A stretch of DNA of 64,000 nucleotides, taken from NCBI GenBank assembly GCA_018829205.1, contig JAHJUE010000023.1:62001-126000 (forward strand), read 5' to 3'. The notes under the pieces were generated by a model. That model was not told the DNA's origin. It was given only the letters and a program-made list of their open reading frames with translations, and ran no database searches. A program made the position numbers and the translations under genes. Within the stretch, counting starts at the first letter, position 1. Each line of letters opens with the position of its first letter. Shown one piece after another: positions 9,573 to 19,951 of this stretch. The DNA is from Bacteroidota bacterium. GTDB lineage: Bacteria > Bacteroidota > Ignavibacteria > Ignavibacteriales > Melioribacteraceae.

Positions 9573-10512
9573 AATTAACTAATTTATTTATAATTTCTAC
9601 CGCGTGTTTTTTATCTTTTTCAATTTGATTTACAAGTTCTTCTTTTGACGAATATTTTTTTTCGTCACGAATTCTTTTTAATAATTCCAGTTCGATACTT
9701 TCACCGTAAATATCTTTATTAAAATCAAACAAATGCACTTCAATAACCGGTTCGTCCAGATTCTCAAATGTCGGTCTAACGCCTATATTCATTACTCCGA
9801 ATACTGTTTTACCGGCAATCAGGCTCCTTACCGCGTAAACGCCGGTTTTGGGAATAAGTTTTTTTTCATCAAACAATTGAATATTAGCTGTCGGGAACCC
9901 TAACGTTTTTCCTCTTCCGGCACCTTTTACAACTTTTCCGAAAATGAAATAATTCCTGTTTAAGTATGAATTAACTTTATCCAGATCGCCGTTAATTAAT
10001 GCATGACGAATTTTTGTACTGCTTACAATTTCATCGTTAATAGTTTTTGCTGAAACAACAGTAAGCTCAAAATTATGTTTATCGGCAAGCCGACGGAAAG
10101 TAGACTCGTCGCCTCCTCTATCTTTACCGAATTTATGGTCATAACCGATTACAATTTCTTTAGCGCCGATTTTGTCAATTATCAAATTTTCAATGAACTC
10201 TACAGAAGTCTGCCGTGAAAACTCTTTAGTAAAATTAACTATCAATAAATTTTCAACACCAGAGTTTTCAAATACTTTAATTTTCTCGTTAATAGGTGTT
10301 AAAATTTTAATGCCGTTTTCCTTTGATAAAACTAATCTAGGATGCGGCTCAAACGTAACGACAAAGGTTCTGCAATTGTTTTGTTTAGCTTTATTATTAA
10401 GAACATTTAATATATTCTGATGACCAATATGCAGACCGTCGAAAGTACCTATTGTTACTGCAGTATTTTCATCTTTTATAATTTCGGAAATATCGCGAAA
10501 AACTTTTATCAT
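9571..10512 (-). CDS. ribF: Bifunctional riboflavin kinase / FAD synthetase
   Basis: Makes FMN and then FAD from riboflavin. The N-terminal nucleotidyltransferase domain has '[17 protein letters not shown]' (about residues 19-35, HIGH-type motif) and '[17 protein letters not shown]'. The C-terminal kinase domain has '[20 protein letters not shown]' and 'GVYAVRS', with '[10 protein letters not shown]' and the terminal '[14 protein letters not shown]'. The length of 313 residues is standard. It lies between truB and rpsO in the translation operon. Confidence 0.97.
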   Translation of the reverse strand: MIKVFRDISEIIKDENTAVTIGTFDGLHIGHQNILNVLNNKAKQNNCRTFVVTFEPHPRLVLSKENGIKILTPINEKIKVFENSGVENLLIVNFTKEFSRQTSVEFIENLIIDKIGAKEIVIGYDHKFGKDRGGDESTFRRLADKHNFELTVVSAKTINDEIVSSTKIRHALINGDLDKVNSYLNRNYFIFGKVVKGAGRGKTLGFPTANIQLFDEKKLIPKTGVYAVRSLIAGKTVFGVMNIGVRPTFENLDEPVIEVHLFDFNKDIYGESIELELLKRIRDEKKYSSKEELVNQIEKDKKHAVEIINKLVN

Positions 10513-10547
10513 AAATCAATTTCTCTTTAAGAATCCTTCCAATAAAA

Positions 10548-11255
10548 TCAGGCTGCTGTAGTTTTTTCCGCAATAGTTCTGAAATCATTTATTTCCAAAG
10601 CGTCATCAACTTTATAACTTCCGATAGCGGTTCTTCTCAAACTTTTCAAATAAGCTCCGCAGCCGAGTTTTTTTCCAAAATCATCCGCGATAACACGAAT
10701 ATATGTTCCTTTAGAACACACAATTTCAAAATAAATATCCGGCAAATCGGTTTTTAATATTTCAAACTTAGAAACCGTAACATCTCTAAGTTCTCTTTTT
10801 ATTTCTACTCCTTTACGGGCGTATTCGTAAAGAGATTTACCTTTATGTTTAATTGCCGAATACATCGGCGGCATTTGCTGAATATTACCAAGGAATGATT
10901 TTCTGACATTTTCAATATCATCACTCCCTATTCCTATTAAACTTTTTTCTTCGCTGAATTCAGTTTCCGCATCCATTGAAGCAGAACTTTTACCTAAAGA
11001 AATTATACCCGTATAAGTTTTTTCACTTTCCTGGTATTTATAAATCTCTTTAGTTTTTTTTCCGGTACAAATTATCAGAAGTCCGGTCGCTTCCGGATCA
11101 AGTGTTCCGGCATGTCCTACTTTTTTAACATTTACAGCTTTTCTAATTTTATGAACAACACTGAAGGATGTTAATCCTTTCGTTTTATCAATCAGAATAA
11201 CTTCTCCAGCAAGGAAATCTAAATCGGAAAAATCATTCGTTGTTTTTGTTATCAT
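10548..11255 (-). CDS. truB: tRNA pseudouridine(55) synthase
   Basis: Isomerises U55 of the tRNA T arm. Catalytic-loop signature 'VGHAGTLDPEATGLLIICTG' (about residues 47-66, Asp of GTLDP is the nucleophile), preceded by 'IDKTKGLTSFSVVHKIRK', with 'QMPPMYSAIKHKGKSLYEYA' and 'CSKGTYIRVIADDFG' further on. At 235 residues it lacks the C-terminal PUA extension of E. coli TruB, as is common in this phylum. The first 23 nt overlap the end of rbfA, suggesting coupled translation. Confidence 0.96.
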   Translation of the reverse strand: MITKTTNDFSDLDFLAGEVILIDKTKGLTSFSVVHKIRKAVNVKKVGHAGTLDPEATGLLIICTGKKTKEIYKYQESEKTYTGIISLGKSSASMDAETEFSEEKSLIGIGSDDIENVRKSFLGNIQQMPPMYSAIKHKGKSLYEYARKGVEIKRELRDVTVSKFEILKTDLPDIYFEIVCSKGTYIRVIADDFGKKLGCGAYLKSLRRTAIGSYKVDDALEINDFRTIAEKTTAA

Positions 11256-11592
11256 TTTTATGAATTTCTTTAAACAATCCGTCCATTTTTTCTACATAGT
11301 CAAGTGTATCGTCAATATAAAAAGCCAGGTCAGGTATAAATCTAAAATTTTTAATTCTTTGAGCCAGCTGCGACTTTATAAATCCTTTTATATCGTTCAC
11401 CTTCTGCAGAAGCTCATCTCTTTTCTCTTTATTGTAAATTGAGATATAAACTTTCGCATTTTTTAAATCCGGACTAACTTTAACGCTAGTAATAGTAATA
11501 AGCCCTAAAGAAGGGTCCTGAATTTTATGAAGAAAGATTAAACTAATTTCTTCTTTTACAAGGCTCGCAACTTTATCTAATCTAACAGACAT
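11233..11592 (-). CDS. rbfA: Ribosome-binding factor A
   Basis: A 119-residue KH-fold factor for late 30S maturation. Typical features are the N-terminal 'SVRLDKVASLVKEEISLIF', 'DPSLGLITITSVKVSPDLKN' and 'AKVYISIY', ending with 'RFIPDLAFYIDDTLDYVEKM'. Its ATG overlaps the infB stop in a TAATG junction, and its own end overlaps truB, so it is translationally coupled on both sides. Confidence 0.95.
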   Translation of the reverse strand: MSVRLDKVASLVKEEISLIFLHKIQDPSLGLITITSVKVSPDLKNAKVYISIYNKEKRDELLQKVNDIKGFIKSQLAQRIKNFRFIPDLAFYIDDTLDYVEKMDGLFKEIHKNDNKNNE

Positions 11593-14246
11593 TATTGTTC
11601 TAACTTTTTCTTAGTTTCAATTATTTTATAAGCTTCAATAATATCGCCGACCTTAATATCATTAAAGTTCGCAATATTAATACCGCATTCATAACCGGCG
11701 TCAACTTCTTTCACGTCGTCTTTAAATCTTCTTAACTGAGAAAGTTCGCCTTCATATGCAACAATTCCGTCGCGTACTAATCTGATTTTACTGTTTCTTG
11801 TAATCTTGCCGTCGGTTACATAACATCCAGCAATAGTTCCAACCTTAGGAACTTTGAATGTATCGCGAACTTCAACGGTGGCAACCATTTCTTCCGAAAG
11901 AACAGGTGAAAGCATTCCTTCAAGAGCTGATTTAACTTCGTTGATTGCATCATAAATAACATTATATAATCTAATATCTACTTTTTCCGCTTCGGCCAAT
12001 TTACGTGCGTTTAAGTTGGGACGTACATGGAAACCAATAATAATCGCGTGTGATGCCGCCGCTAATAAAACATCTCCCTCTGAAATTGCGCCCACGCCTC
12101 TGTGTATAACTTTAACGGCAACTTCTTTATTTGAGAGTTTCATTAATGAATCGGCAAGAGCTTCAACCGAACCATCAACATCGCCTTTAACAACAAGCGG
12201 TAATTCTTTATAGCCGCCCTGGCTGATTTGATTTGCAATTTCGTCAAGTGTAATAAGTTTGATTTGACGCTGATCCTGTTCACGTTTAAGCTGCTGACGT
12301 TTAACGGCAACTTCTCTTGCTTCGCGTTCGGTATCAAGTACGATCAACGAGTCGCCGGCCTGGGGAGTACCTTCAAATCCGAGTACTAATACCGGGGTTG
12401 AAGGATCAGCCTGGCTTACTTTATTATTTCTTTCATCAAACATTGCTCTAACACGGCCGTGATAATTACCGGCAACAAATATATCTCCTACTTTCAAAGT
12501 TCCTTTTTGCACAAGTACAGTAGCTGTTATACCTCTTCCTTTATCAAGCTGAGATTCAACTACCGTACCGCGGGCATTTCTATCGGGGTTAGCTTTTAAT
12601 TCAAGCAGCTCGGCTTCGAGAGAAACTTTTTCCAAAAGCGTATCTATATTAATACCTTGCTTAGCGGAAATTTCAACACTCTGATATTTACCGCCCCATT
12701 CCTCAACAAGAACATTTCTATCGGCAAGCTGCTGTTTGATTTTTTCTATGTTGGAGTTTGGTTTATCAATTTTATTTATTGCAATAATTATAGGTACGCC
12801 GGCTGCCTGAGCATGATTTATAGCTTCGACAGTCTGCGGCATAACTGCATCATCTGCCGCTACAATAAGAATTACTATATCCGTAACACTTGCGCCTCTG
12901 GCACGCATAGCCGTAAAAGCTTCGTGGCCGGGAGTATCGAGGAATGTAACGTATCTGCTATCTTCAAGCTGTACTCTGTATGCGCCTATATGCTGTGTAA
13001 TGCCACCGGATTCGCCGGCGACAACATTTGCTTTTCTTATATAATCAAGAAGCGATGTTTTACCGTGATCAACGTGCCCCATTATAGTTACAACAGGAGG
13101 ACGAGGTTTTAATGTTTCTTCTTCATCTTCAAAATCTTCAAGCACTTCTGCTGTAAATTCTTCCTGGAATTCAACTTCAAATCCGAATTCATCAGCAACC
13201 AGTGTAATTGTTTCGGTATCAAGTCTTTGATTAATTGAAACCATCAATCCAAGTCCAATACATTTTTGAATAACTTCACTTACCGAAACATTCATTAAGT
13301 TCGCCATTTCGTTAACGGCAATAAATTCGGTAACCTTTATAGTAGTTTTTGAAGCTGCTAGTTTTTCTTCTTCAATACGTTCCTGAATTTCAAGTTTCTC
13401 TCTTCTTTTTTTCCTTTTTGCGCTAGCGCGGTCGCCTACTCCCGACTCATCCATACTCATCATTGTGCGTTTAATCGCAGCTTCAACTTCTTTTTTATCA
13501 ACTTCCTGCTTTTTGGCTTTACGTTTTTTCTTTGCCTTAATTATTTCTTCGGGACCGACTTCAGCTTTTTTCTTAGCTTTTAATTTTTTCTTTTTCTTTT
13601 TCTTTTTAGCTTCTTCATCTTCAGCCGCGGAAGTAGAAGTGACAGCAGGTTTTGCGGCATCTTTTTTATCAACGGGTTTTTCAGGAGCAGGTTTTTTCTT
13701 CCCGGCGTCCAGATCCATTTTACCAACAACTTTTAAACCTGTTTTTCTATTTCTTAAATCTCTTTCGGCTTGAGTTTGGTATGAACCTTCTTCAGCAGGT
13801 TCCGGTTCAACAACTTCTGTTTTTTCTTCCTCTACTGTTTCAGTTTCAACATCTTGCGCCGGAGAATCATCAGCAGATTGAACCTCTTCTACAATTTCAG
13901 GTGTTTCAGTCTCTTCAGAAACTTCTTCGGTAACTTCTGCGGTTATTTCTACTGGTTGTACTTCAACTTGTTTAACTTCCGGAGCAGTTTCTTCTTCAGT
14001 TTCTGTTTTATCTGATCTTTTCTTATTAAAATCTGATATTTTCTTATAATGTTTTTCAGCTTTTTCAATATCTTTTTTAAACTTTATCTGAATATCGGCA
14101 AGCATATCATCAGTAAGAACGGACATATGAGATTTAACCTTGTAACCTTTCTCATTCAAGAAATCGACTAAAGATTCAGTTGCAAGATTATATTCTGAAG
14201 CATATTTGTAGATTCTTAATTTTTTTTCTTTCGTATTTTCCGGCAT
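11592..14246 (-). CDS. infB: Translation initiation factor IF-2
   Basis: GTPase that delivers initiator tRNA to the ribosome. The 884 residues begin with an IF2_N-type helical segment ('[20 protein letters not shown]'), followed by a long linker rich in Glu, then Lys/Ala, to about residue 280. A second IF2_N element follows ('[20 protein letters not shown]'), then the G domain with GHVDHGKT (about 388-395), '[16 protein letters not shown]' and 'NKIDKP'. The remaining beta-barrel and C-terminal domains end in '[20 protein letters not shown]'. The linker's low-complexity Lys runs are typical of the phylum. It lies between nusA and rbfA. Confidence 0.98.
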   Translation of the reverse strand: MPENTKEKKLRIYKYASEYNLATESLVDFLNEKGYKVKSHMSVLTDDMLADIQIKFKKDIEKAEKHYKKISDFNKKRSDKTETEEETAPEVKQVEVQPVEITAEVTEEVSEETETPEIVEEVQSADDSPAQDVETETVEEEKTEVVEPEPAEEGSYQTQAERDLRNRKTGLKVVGKMDLDAGKKKPAPEKPVDKKDAAKPAVTSTSAAEDEEAKKKKKKKKLKAKKKAEVGPEEIIKAKKKRKAKKQEVDKKEVEAAIKRTMMSMDESGVGDRASAKRKKRREKLEIQERIEEEKLAASKTTIKVTEFIAVNEMANLMNVSVSEVIQKCIGLGLMVSINQRLDTETITLVADEFGFEVEFQEEFTAEVLEDFEDEEETLKPRPPVVTIMGHVDHGKTSLLDYIRKANVVAGESGGITQHIGAYRVQLEDSRYVTFLDTPGHEAFTAMRARGASVTDIVILIVAADDAVMPQTVEAINHAQAAGVPIIIAINKIDKPNSNIEKIKQQLADRNVLVEEWGGKYQSVEISAKQGINIDTLLEKVSLEAELLELKANPDRNARGTVVESQLDKGRGITATVLVQKGTLKVGDIFVAGNYHGRVRAMFDERNNKVSQADPSTPVLVLGFEGTPQAGDSLIVLDTEREAREVAVKRQQLKREQDQRQIKLITLDEIANQISQGGYKELPLVVKGDVDGSVEALADSLMKLSNKEVAVKVIHRGVGAISEGDVLLAAASHAIIIGFHVRPNLNARKLAEAEKVDIRLYNVIYDAINEVKSALEGMLSPVLSEEMVATVEVRDTFKVPKVGTIAGCYVTDGKITRNSKIRLVRDGIVAYEGELSQLRRFKDDVKEVDAGYECGINIANFNDIKVGDIIEAYKIIETKKKLEQ

Positions 14247-14276
14247 ATTAAAATTACCTGCTTTTTTAGATTAACT

Positions 14277-15524
14277 TTATTCTTCTTCTTCAAATTGGTT
14301 CTTAATTATTTCTATGATTTCTTCAGCTTTGCCTTCAGCAAGACCTTCAATTTCTTTAAGTTTATCAACACCTGCCGAAAGAACTTCAACGGCAGTATCA
14401 TACCTATTGTTAATCAATAAATCAACAATCTCAGCGCCTAATTCTTCTTTAAGATCTACTAATTCAATATCATCTTCATATTCGTCAAACGGTTTTTCTT
14501 CACGAATAACGTCAATATCATAACCGGTAAGTTTCATTGCCAATCTTATATTAACACCGTTTCTGCCAACAATAAGTGAGACTTGATCGCTATCTGCAAC
14601 TACGGTACATTTTTTTTCATCCTCATCCAAATCAATCTGTTTTAATTTAGCCGGAGCCAACGCCCGCTGAATATATGTTAAAGGATCTTCCGAATAATTA
14701 ATAACATCTATATTTTCATTATTTAATTCGCGCACAATTGCGTGAATTCTTACGCCTTTCATACCAACGCAGGCGCCAACGGCATCAATTCTAGCGTCTT
14801 GCGATTCAACGGCGACTTTTGCTCTTTCGCCCGGTTCGCGCGCAATTCCTTTGATTTCAATTACGCCGTCATATATTTCGGGAATTTCTATTTCAAATAA
14901 TCTTCTTAAAAATAAATTATCTCCGCGGGAAATTATTATAACCGGTCCGTTCTGAGTTTTTTTAACTTCTTTAACAACGGCGCGGACAGTATCTCCTTTT
15001 CTATATCTTTCACGGGGAATCTGTTCATTGCGGGGCAGAAGCAGTTCATTTTTATTGTGATTAACTAAAACATCATTTCTGCGGACCTGGTAAATATCAC
15101 CGACAACTATTTCACCCTGCATATCGCCGTATTCATTAAAAATAATATCTTTTTCTATTTCACGGATTTTCTGATTTAAACTTTGACGCGCAAGATTTAT
15201 AAGTCTGCGCCCAAAAGTTACGAGTTCCAGTTTTTCAACAAAGTCTTCGCCAACTTCAAGTTCTTCTTCATTACCTTTTTCATTAACTTCTTCAATACTG
15301 ATTTGTCTGTTCGGATCTTCAACTACATCAACAATTTCTCTTTCAAGAAATATTTCTATATCGCCTTTATCCATATTAACAACAACATCAAAAACTGCTT
15401 CGGGTCCGTATTTCTTTTTAACCATAAGCCCGAAAATTTCTTCTATAATGCCGGCAAGAACGTCTTTATCAAGACTTTTTTCTCTTACCATTTGAGAGAA
15501 AGATTCAACTATCTCTGAATTCAT
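14277..15524 (-). CDS. nusA: Transcription termination/antitermination factor NusA
   Basis: The 415-residue protein has the NusA N-terminal RNA-polymerase-binding domain, an S1 domain ('GEIVVGDIYQVRRNDVLVNH'), and tandem KH domains ('VAVESQDARIDAVGACVGMK' and 'QVSLIVGRNGVNIRLAMKLT'). A short C-terminal helix-hairpin-helix-like region follows ('DKLKEIEGLAEGKAEEIIEI'). It lacks the long duplicated acidic repeats of E. coli NusA. GGAGG precedes the ATG. NusA also acts on hairpin-dependent pausing, which matters because a terminator-like hairpin lies before rimP, the first gene of this operon. Confidence 0.96.
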   Translation of the reverse strand: MNSEIVESFSQMVREKSLDKDVLAGIIEEIFGLMVKKKYGPEAVFDVVVNMDKGDIEIFLEREIVDVVEDPNRQISIEEVNEKGNEEELEVGEDFVEKLELVTFGRRLINLARQSLNQKIREIEKDIIFNEYGDMQGEIVVGDIYQVRRNDVLVNHNKNELLLPRNEQIPRERYRKGDTVRAVVKEVKKTQNGPVIIISRGDNLFLRRLFEIEIPEIYDGVIEIKGIAREPGERAKVAVESQDARIDAVGACVGMKGVRIHAIVRELNNENIDVINYSEDPLTYIQRALAPAKLKQIDLDEDEKKCTVVADSDQVSLIVGRNGVNIRLAMKLTGYDIDVIREEKPFDEYEDDIELVDLKEELGAEIVDLLINNRYDTAVEVLSAGVDKLKEIEGLAEGKAEEIIEIIKNQFEEEE

Positions 15525-15539
15525 TGTATTCCTCCGTGA

Positions 15540-15992
15540 TCAAAAACTAATTAAAACTTTTGCTGTCTGTATAGAGTTAAAATCAATTTCTATTTCAGAT
15601 TTAGGGGATTCGAAAATTAATTTTTCACCATTAATACTTTTTAACTTACCATTAAAAATTTGTTTTTCTTCGCCGATAAGATATACCACTTCAAAATTTC
15701 TGTTTAGATGTTTTTTGTATTGAATGAGAAATTTTAACGGTCTGTCAACACCGGGAGAAGAAACATCGAGCCTGAAATTTGCCGGTAATAATTCCGCGCT
15801 TTCAATTATTTCATTGATTTCTCTGCTGATTTCGGAACAAAGTTCAATTGTAACTCCTTGTTCGTTATCAATATAAATTTCGAGCACGGGTATACTATGA
15901 CTTCCTCTGAAGACAGAATCTACCAACAAACAACCGTATTTTTGTACGGTTTGCGCTATTTTTTCTTGTAATATTTTCTTTTTTTGATCCAT
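15540..15992 (-). CDS. rimP: Ribosome maturation factor RimP
   Basis: A 150-residue factor for 30S assembly. Characteristic 'CLLVDSVFRGSHSIPVLEIY' in the N-terminal domain, 'LCSEISREINEIIESAELLP' and 'RLDVSSPGVDRPLKFLIQYK' (conserved SSPGxDRPL), then a small C-terminal SH3-like domain. It is the promoter-proximal gene of the nusA-infB operon. No Shine-Dalgarno is visible at a normal distance: the base of a stable hairpin and its U-run occupy the 28 nt before the ATG. Confidence 0.93.
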   Translation of the reverse strand: MDQKKKILQEKIAQTVQKYGCLLVDSVFRGSHSIPVLEIYIDNEQGVTIELCSEISREINEIIESAELLPANFRLDVSSPGVDRPLKFLIQYKKHLNRNFEVVYLIGEEKQIFNGKLKSINGEKLIFESPKSEIEIDFNSIQTAKVLISF

Positions 15993-16003
15993 ACAAACAA
16001 AAA

Positions 16004-16020
16004 TCGCCCTTTAAGGGCGA
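16004..16020 (-). terminator. Terminator-like hairpin immediately before rimP (possible attenuator)
   Basis: TCGCCC/GGGCGA (extendable by A:U pairs) with a short loop, followed on the minus strand by TTTTTGTTTGT and then directly by the rimP ATG at 15992. It has the form of an intrinsic terminator, but any rimP promoter upstream must transcribe through it. Confidence 0.6.
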
Positions 16021-16032
16021 ATTAGAATGCTT

Positions 16033-16061
16033 AATTTAACACTTATATTTAGAATTAGCAA
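16033..16061 (-). promoter_or_regulatory. Candidate rimP operon promoter
   Basis: On the minus strand, TTGCTA (16056-16061) and TAAATT (16033-16038) are separated by 17 bp. This would start transcription near 16026, just before the hairpin. It is a pattern match only. Confidence 0.35.
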
Positions 16062-16301
16062 GAAAAGTTTATTTATTTATTTTCATAAATAATTGTTTAA
16101 TCTTTAACCGGATTACGAATAAATTCATTGGAATCTAGGGATAAAGTTACTCCACCTAAACACCAAACTAATTGTTTCAAATAGCTGCGCAATAATAAGT
16201 ACTAGTAATTATTTGTTATTCCTATTGGTATTAAGGAAACGAAATTAAAAATAAATTTATTCATTAATTTTACTTTGGTTCATAGAAATTTCTAATTACC
16301 G

Positions 16302-18839
16302 TTAAATAACCGCAAGTTTCAGAATTTTGGAAGCTCCTATATCAGGCATATCAATATAAATTATGTATAATCCCGGAGGAATTCTTCTCCCCCATTTTGT
16401 GAACAGATCCCATGTAATAAACTGGTTATTGGTATTTTTATTAATTGAGTTCATCAGTTGTCCGTTTAAGTTGAATATTTTTATAACGGCATTTTGAGGC
16501 AGATGCGATATTGTAACATAATCAGGATACTTTAATAACCCGGTTGACTCAACTTTATAATAATACGGATTAGGGAATATATTTATTTCATCTGAATCGA
16601 CAACTGCTTTATTTTTATCGAATGATACAGCTGTAGTTGAAAATTTATAAATATCATCGTCAGAAAGGTAGTTGAATGAATCAGATCCATTTGATTTATT
16701 ATTTATTTCCAAACTTACTCCGTCGAAAGTAATATTTTCGGATTGCTCAATTTTTATAAACATACCTGAAAATACTTGTTCGTTTGTATTTTCATTTGTG
16801 ATAATAATTTCTAAAGAATTATCGTTACTACTATTAAAGTTAATTATGTAAGAATTTCCGCTTAATTTTTCAGGAGAAATGACGGCAGCATTAAGCAGCG
16901 CGTTGCCGGATCCAAATGTATGTTCAATATTCAAGTTCTCACTAACTTTAATTGGTGAAGAAAATCCAGGACTGTAACCTCTTGGTCTTATTGAAAATAT
17001 TTCAGGGAATGATTCCGTTGATTTGAATCCGGATATTATTTCACTGTTATAGGTATAAGAAGCAACACCGAAATAATACTCCTTACCGTTTACAAGTTCG
17101 GTATCATTTATATAATCCCGGTTGATAATTATATTTCTTAAAATTCCCGAGTCCGAACCAAACTGTTCAACATTACCATCCGCATCAAGTATTTGAGTAA
17201 TCCCGTCTATAATATCAAAAGTAGCAATCCTAATAGCATTCTTTGTTTCTTCTGCAGGGTAAGAAAACTGGTATACATTATAACCCTGAAATTTATACCC
17301 TTTTTTCTCAAAGGTTTCAACCTTGTTAATTAAATCGGCATTGCTTCCCCATGCAAGTCCAATTGCTTTATCCATTTCATAAACTTGAACGCTTGGATTG
17401 GATATTTCCAAACCTGTAATAAAATCCGAATCATATAATAATTGAGCGTAATCGGAATATTGTTTAATAAGCGATACTGCGGTTATTGAATTAACACCGT
17501 TAGTTCCGCCGGCGGCAATATGCGCGTAAATAACTTCCTGAGTATCCCCGGGAGCCATTGTAAAAGGTCCTGTTCCAATACCCATTCTTCTATCGCTTGG
17601 TTCAATATCAATTCCGTCAATCCATCCCGTACCTGCAACCGGATTACCAGAATAAGGAAAAGTTGAAGATCCGCCTCCGAATCTTTCGGGAACTAAGAAT
17701 TTGTCTCCGGTTCTTAAATTGCCCTTCATATATTCATACCAATCCATGGAGCCGAGATCGTAAACTCCGTAAACAGGATCTCCGTAATTTGGAGGGCAGC
17801 ATTTAAACAAGTAATGAAAAGATGTCATTTCAATATTTTTCATCCCATTAATTTTATTCCCGAAAAATTTAGCTGATTCATCCAGCGAAGCGGGTGTTTT
17901 AGGACCCTGCAGAATTTTGAATCCGATAGCAGGCGCCTCATTTCCGTAAGTCGCGTCAAAATATGATGAATTATACGCGTAGCCAAGATTTGAAATTGTA
18001 TCGCAGCCAACAAGATCATCGCCGGCATCTCCAATATCCGGATCCATCCAGAGCGACAAATACATATCCTCAAACGGAACATTACTTTTATTTATAATTA
18101 CATAACGTCTGAACATCATATTATCGGCCGGAGTATTATTTGAGTAACCCCAAAATGTAGCCTGCATTTCTATACCCAGCGGAGGCGAACCGTAAAGTTC
18201 AAAAGTAAAATATGAATCAAGATCATTTGCAACATACCAAATTGTCTGATCAGCACCTGGAATGCCCGGAATATCAATATCCGCATTATAAAATCCGTCA
18301 TTATTAATATCCTCGAAAGGCGCGCCGTCATTTGCGGGCCATTCATTCCAATCCTTTATATATTGATCTCTTATTTGTTTGGCCGAACCTTGCTGGTCAT
18401 TTATTTCAGCGCTTACATCAACATTTTCCCGGTTATTTAAATCCGCAAAATCTCTTCTAACCCTGTAAATCCTAACATTGTCTGCGTTAAAATTTTCAGC
18501 TGATCCGTCCGGTAAAATTTTCCCGCCTACTAATCCTTGCTTAAATGTTGAACCGCCGACTCTAACCTGACCGTTATATTTAGCGCCCCAAACCAATCCG
18601 GAGCTAAAAACAAGTGCTTTTCTGCTGCCTTTTGGATATTCAAAACCGGAACCCTGCAAAAGATTAAAATCCGTTCCGCCGTCATTATAAATAAAAGTTG
18701 AAATATTATTGATGTCAAAAAATGTAAAATCCGGTTTTCCATTAATCTTCCGGGAATTATTATCTTTTTCCCCTTCGCTAAAAACAAGGTTCGCCGAAAA
18801 CGCTGAAATCAGAATTATAATAAGTACATGTTTTTTCAT
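16302..18839 (-). CDS. Large exported protein of the local paralogous family, short form with 'LKLAVI' C-terminal module
   Basis: About 845 residues from the ATG at 18839; a TTG 12 nt upstream is an alternative start. A signal peptide comes first. The conserved N-terminal block of the family ('FFDINNISTFIYNDGG', 'GFEYPKGSRKALVFSSGLVW', 'GQVRVGGSTFKQGLVGGKI') is followed by 'DIPGIPGADQTIWYVANDLD' and 'GYNVYQFSYPAEE', which looks fibronectin-III-like. The C-terminus has 'INIFPNPYYYKVE', 'VIKIFNLNGQLM' and 'PGLYIIYIDMPDIGASKILK', a sorting-type beta domain. I do not recognise a catalytic motif. It is a paralogue of the four-gene cluster at 20835-33150 but is separated from it by two esterase genes on the other strand. 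Function unknown; surface or secreted location is inferred from the signal peptide and C-terminal domain. Confidence 0.8.
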   Translation of the reverse strand: MKKHVLIIILISAFSANLVFSEGEKDNNSRKINGKPDFTFFDINNISTFIYNDGGTDFNLLQGSGFEYPKGSRKALVFSSGLVWGAKYNGQVRVGGSTFKQGLVGGKILPDGSAENFNADNVRIYRVRRDFADLNNRENVDVSAEINDQQGSAKQIRDQYIKDWNEWPANDGAPFEDINNDGFYNADIDIPGIPGADQTIWYVANDLDSYFTFELYGSPPLGIEMQATFWGYSNNTPADNMMFRRYVIINKSNVPFEDMYLSLWMDPDIGDAGDDLVGCDTISNLGYAYNSSYFDATYGNEAPAIGFKILQGPKTPASLDESAKFFGNKINGMKNIEMTSFHYLFKCCPPNYGDPVYGVYDLGSMDWYEYMKGNLRTGDKFLVPERFGGGSSTFPYSGNPVAGTGWIDGIDIEPSDRRMGIGTGPFTMAPGDTQEVIYAHIAAGGTNGVNSITAVSLIKQYSDYAQLLYDSDFITGLEISNPSVQVYEMDKAIGLAWGSNADLINKVETFEKKGYKFQGYNVYQFSYPAEETKNAIRIATFDIIDGITQILDADGNVEQFGSDSGILRNIIINRDYINDTELVNGKEYYFGVASYTYNSEIISGFKSTESFPEIFSIRPRGYSPGFSSPIKVSENLNIEHTFGSGNALLNAAVISPEKLSGNSYIINFNSSNDNSLEIIITNENTNEQVFSGMFIKIEQSENITFDGVSLEINNKSNGSDSFNYLSDDDIYKFSTTAVSFDKNKAVVDSDEINIFPNPYYYKVESTGLLKYPDYVTISHLPQNAVIKIFNLNGQLMNSINKNTNNQFITWDLFTKWGRRIPPGLYIIYIDMPDIGASKILKLAVI

Positions 18840-19047
18840 TATATATACCAAATAAAGATATTAAGGAAGCATAAATATATTTAATTACTTAGCACTGACA
18901 AGGCAATAATTAAGCAACTATTTAATGATTTTTTAGACGTGCCGAATTACCGAAAGTAATAAACGGAAACATTATTGTGCATTAATTTATCAATTGTTTT
19001 TTAAGAAGAGTTCACATACTATTAACCAAGTAATTTCCGGGGGAGGA

Positions 19048-19926
19048 ATGCAATCATTTAGATACATCTTATTTTTGCTAATTACTATTGTTCTAACCGG
19101 CTGCAATGATGAGAAACCAAATGAACCTGATAAAAAGTTAGATACGAATTTTGAAAACAGGACATATTTATTATCTGTTCCTGAAAATTATGATGTGAAT
19201 AATCCGTCCCCTTTAATTTTTGCTTTTCACGGATTTAGTATTAATGCCAATGATACGCAAAGACTAACGGATTTGGACGAACTCGGGAAATCTGAGCGGT
19301 ATATTGTTGTATATCCCAACAGTATTGAGGATAAAGGATATTGGACAGACGGGTGCGGCTGTTACGGATTGGAAGAGCAGGGGGTTGACGATATTGGGTA
19401 TGTTGATTATTTGCTGAATAAAATAATGAAACAATATTCGATTGATACTTCCAGAGTTTATGCTTTAGGCATTTCACAGGGAGCTTCGTTTGTTCAGCAT
19501 CTCGCCTGCAAACGGTCTGAAATTTTCGCTGCATTTTCTTCTTACATCGGAAGCATGCGTGAATTATTGGCAAAAACCTGCTCGCCTCAAAAACCTGTTA
19601 ACATGATTATAATGAACGGTACGCTTGATCTGGACGCTCGCTGGAACGGTTTAACAAACAGTTCGTTTGCGTTTTTAGCAATCCCCGATCTATTTAAAAA
19701 ATGGGCGGGATTCAACGGATGCACCGATTCGCTATCTACTGTAAATCTTCCCGATAAAGTAATTCAAATTGATGTTGAAAGAATTAGATACGAGGAATGT
19801 TCATCAAATAAAGAATTAGTTTTATACAAAATCTTGAGAGGCGAACACTTACTTTATAGAAATCCGGAATTTGATTTTTCGGTTGAGACAATTAATTTTT
19901 TCAGCAAACATAAATTAGATGAATAG
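19048..19926 (+). CDS. Lipoprotein esterase of the PHB-depolymerase/CE1-like alpha/beta-hydrolase family, copy 1
   Basis: I place the start at the ATG at 19048 because GGGGGAGG directly precedes it; the open frame extends to 18994 only through a TTG. The 292-residue protein has a lipoprotein signal with lipobox LTGC (Cys19), so it should be membrane-anchored. The hydrolase core shows 'PLIFAFHGF' (oxyanion side), GISQG with nucleophile Ser143, a likely acid at Asp194/196 ('NGTLDLDARW') and His267 ('RGEHLLY'). Several Cys (DGCGC) may form disulfides. The family includes feruloyl/acetylxylan esterases and PHB depolymerases; the substrate is undetermined. It is followed by a tandem paralogue. Confidence 0.85.
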   Translation: MQSFRYILFLLITIVLTGCNDEKPNEPDKKLDTNFENRTYLLSVPENYDVNNPSPLIFAFHGFSINANDTQRLTDLDELGKSERYIVVYPNSIEDKGYWTDGCGCYGLEEQGVDDIGYVDYLLNKIMKQYSIDTSRVYALGISQGASFVQHLACKRSEIFAAFSSYIGSMRELLAKTCSPQKPVNMIIMNGTLDLDARWNGLTNSSFAFLAIPDLFKKWAGFNGCTDSLSTVNLPDKVIQIDVERIRYEECSSNKELVLYKILRGEHLLYRNPEFDFSVETINFFSKHKLDE

Positions 19927-19951
19927 AATTATAAATTATATAAAGAATATT

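Larger units (their letters stand above)
15993..16301. other. Intergenic leader region of the rimP operon
   Basis: There is no credible coding frame. On the minus strand the last 70 bases hold a candidate promoter and a terminator-like hairpin, described separately. The rest (16062-16301) is AT-rich, and I see no tRNA, repeat or riboswitch in it. Confidence 0.5.

Noticed and set aside
12657-13112. 151-codon plus-strand frame opposite the IF-2 GTPase domain
   Set aside because: It lies fully antisense to a conserved gene, has no start signal and an unnatural composition.
13465-13933. Long plus-strand frames opposite the infB linker
   Set aside because: They are the complement of the Lys/Glu-rich low-complexity part of IF-2; the Phe/Leu-rich translations are artefacts of that composition.
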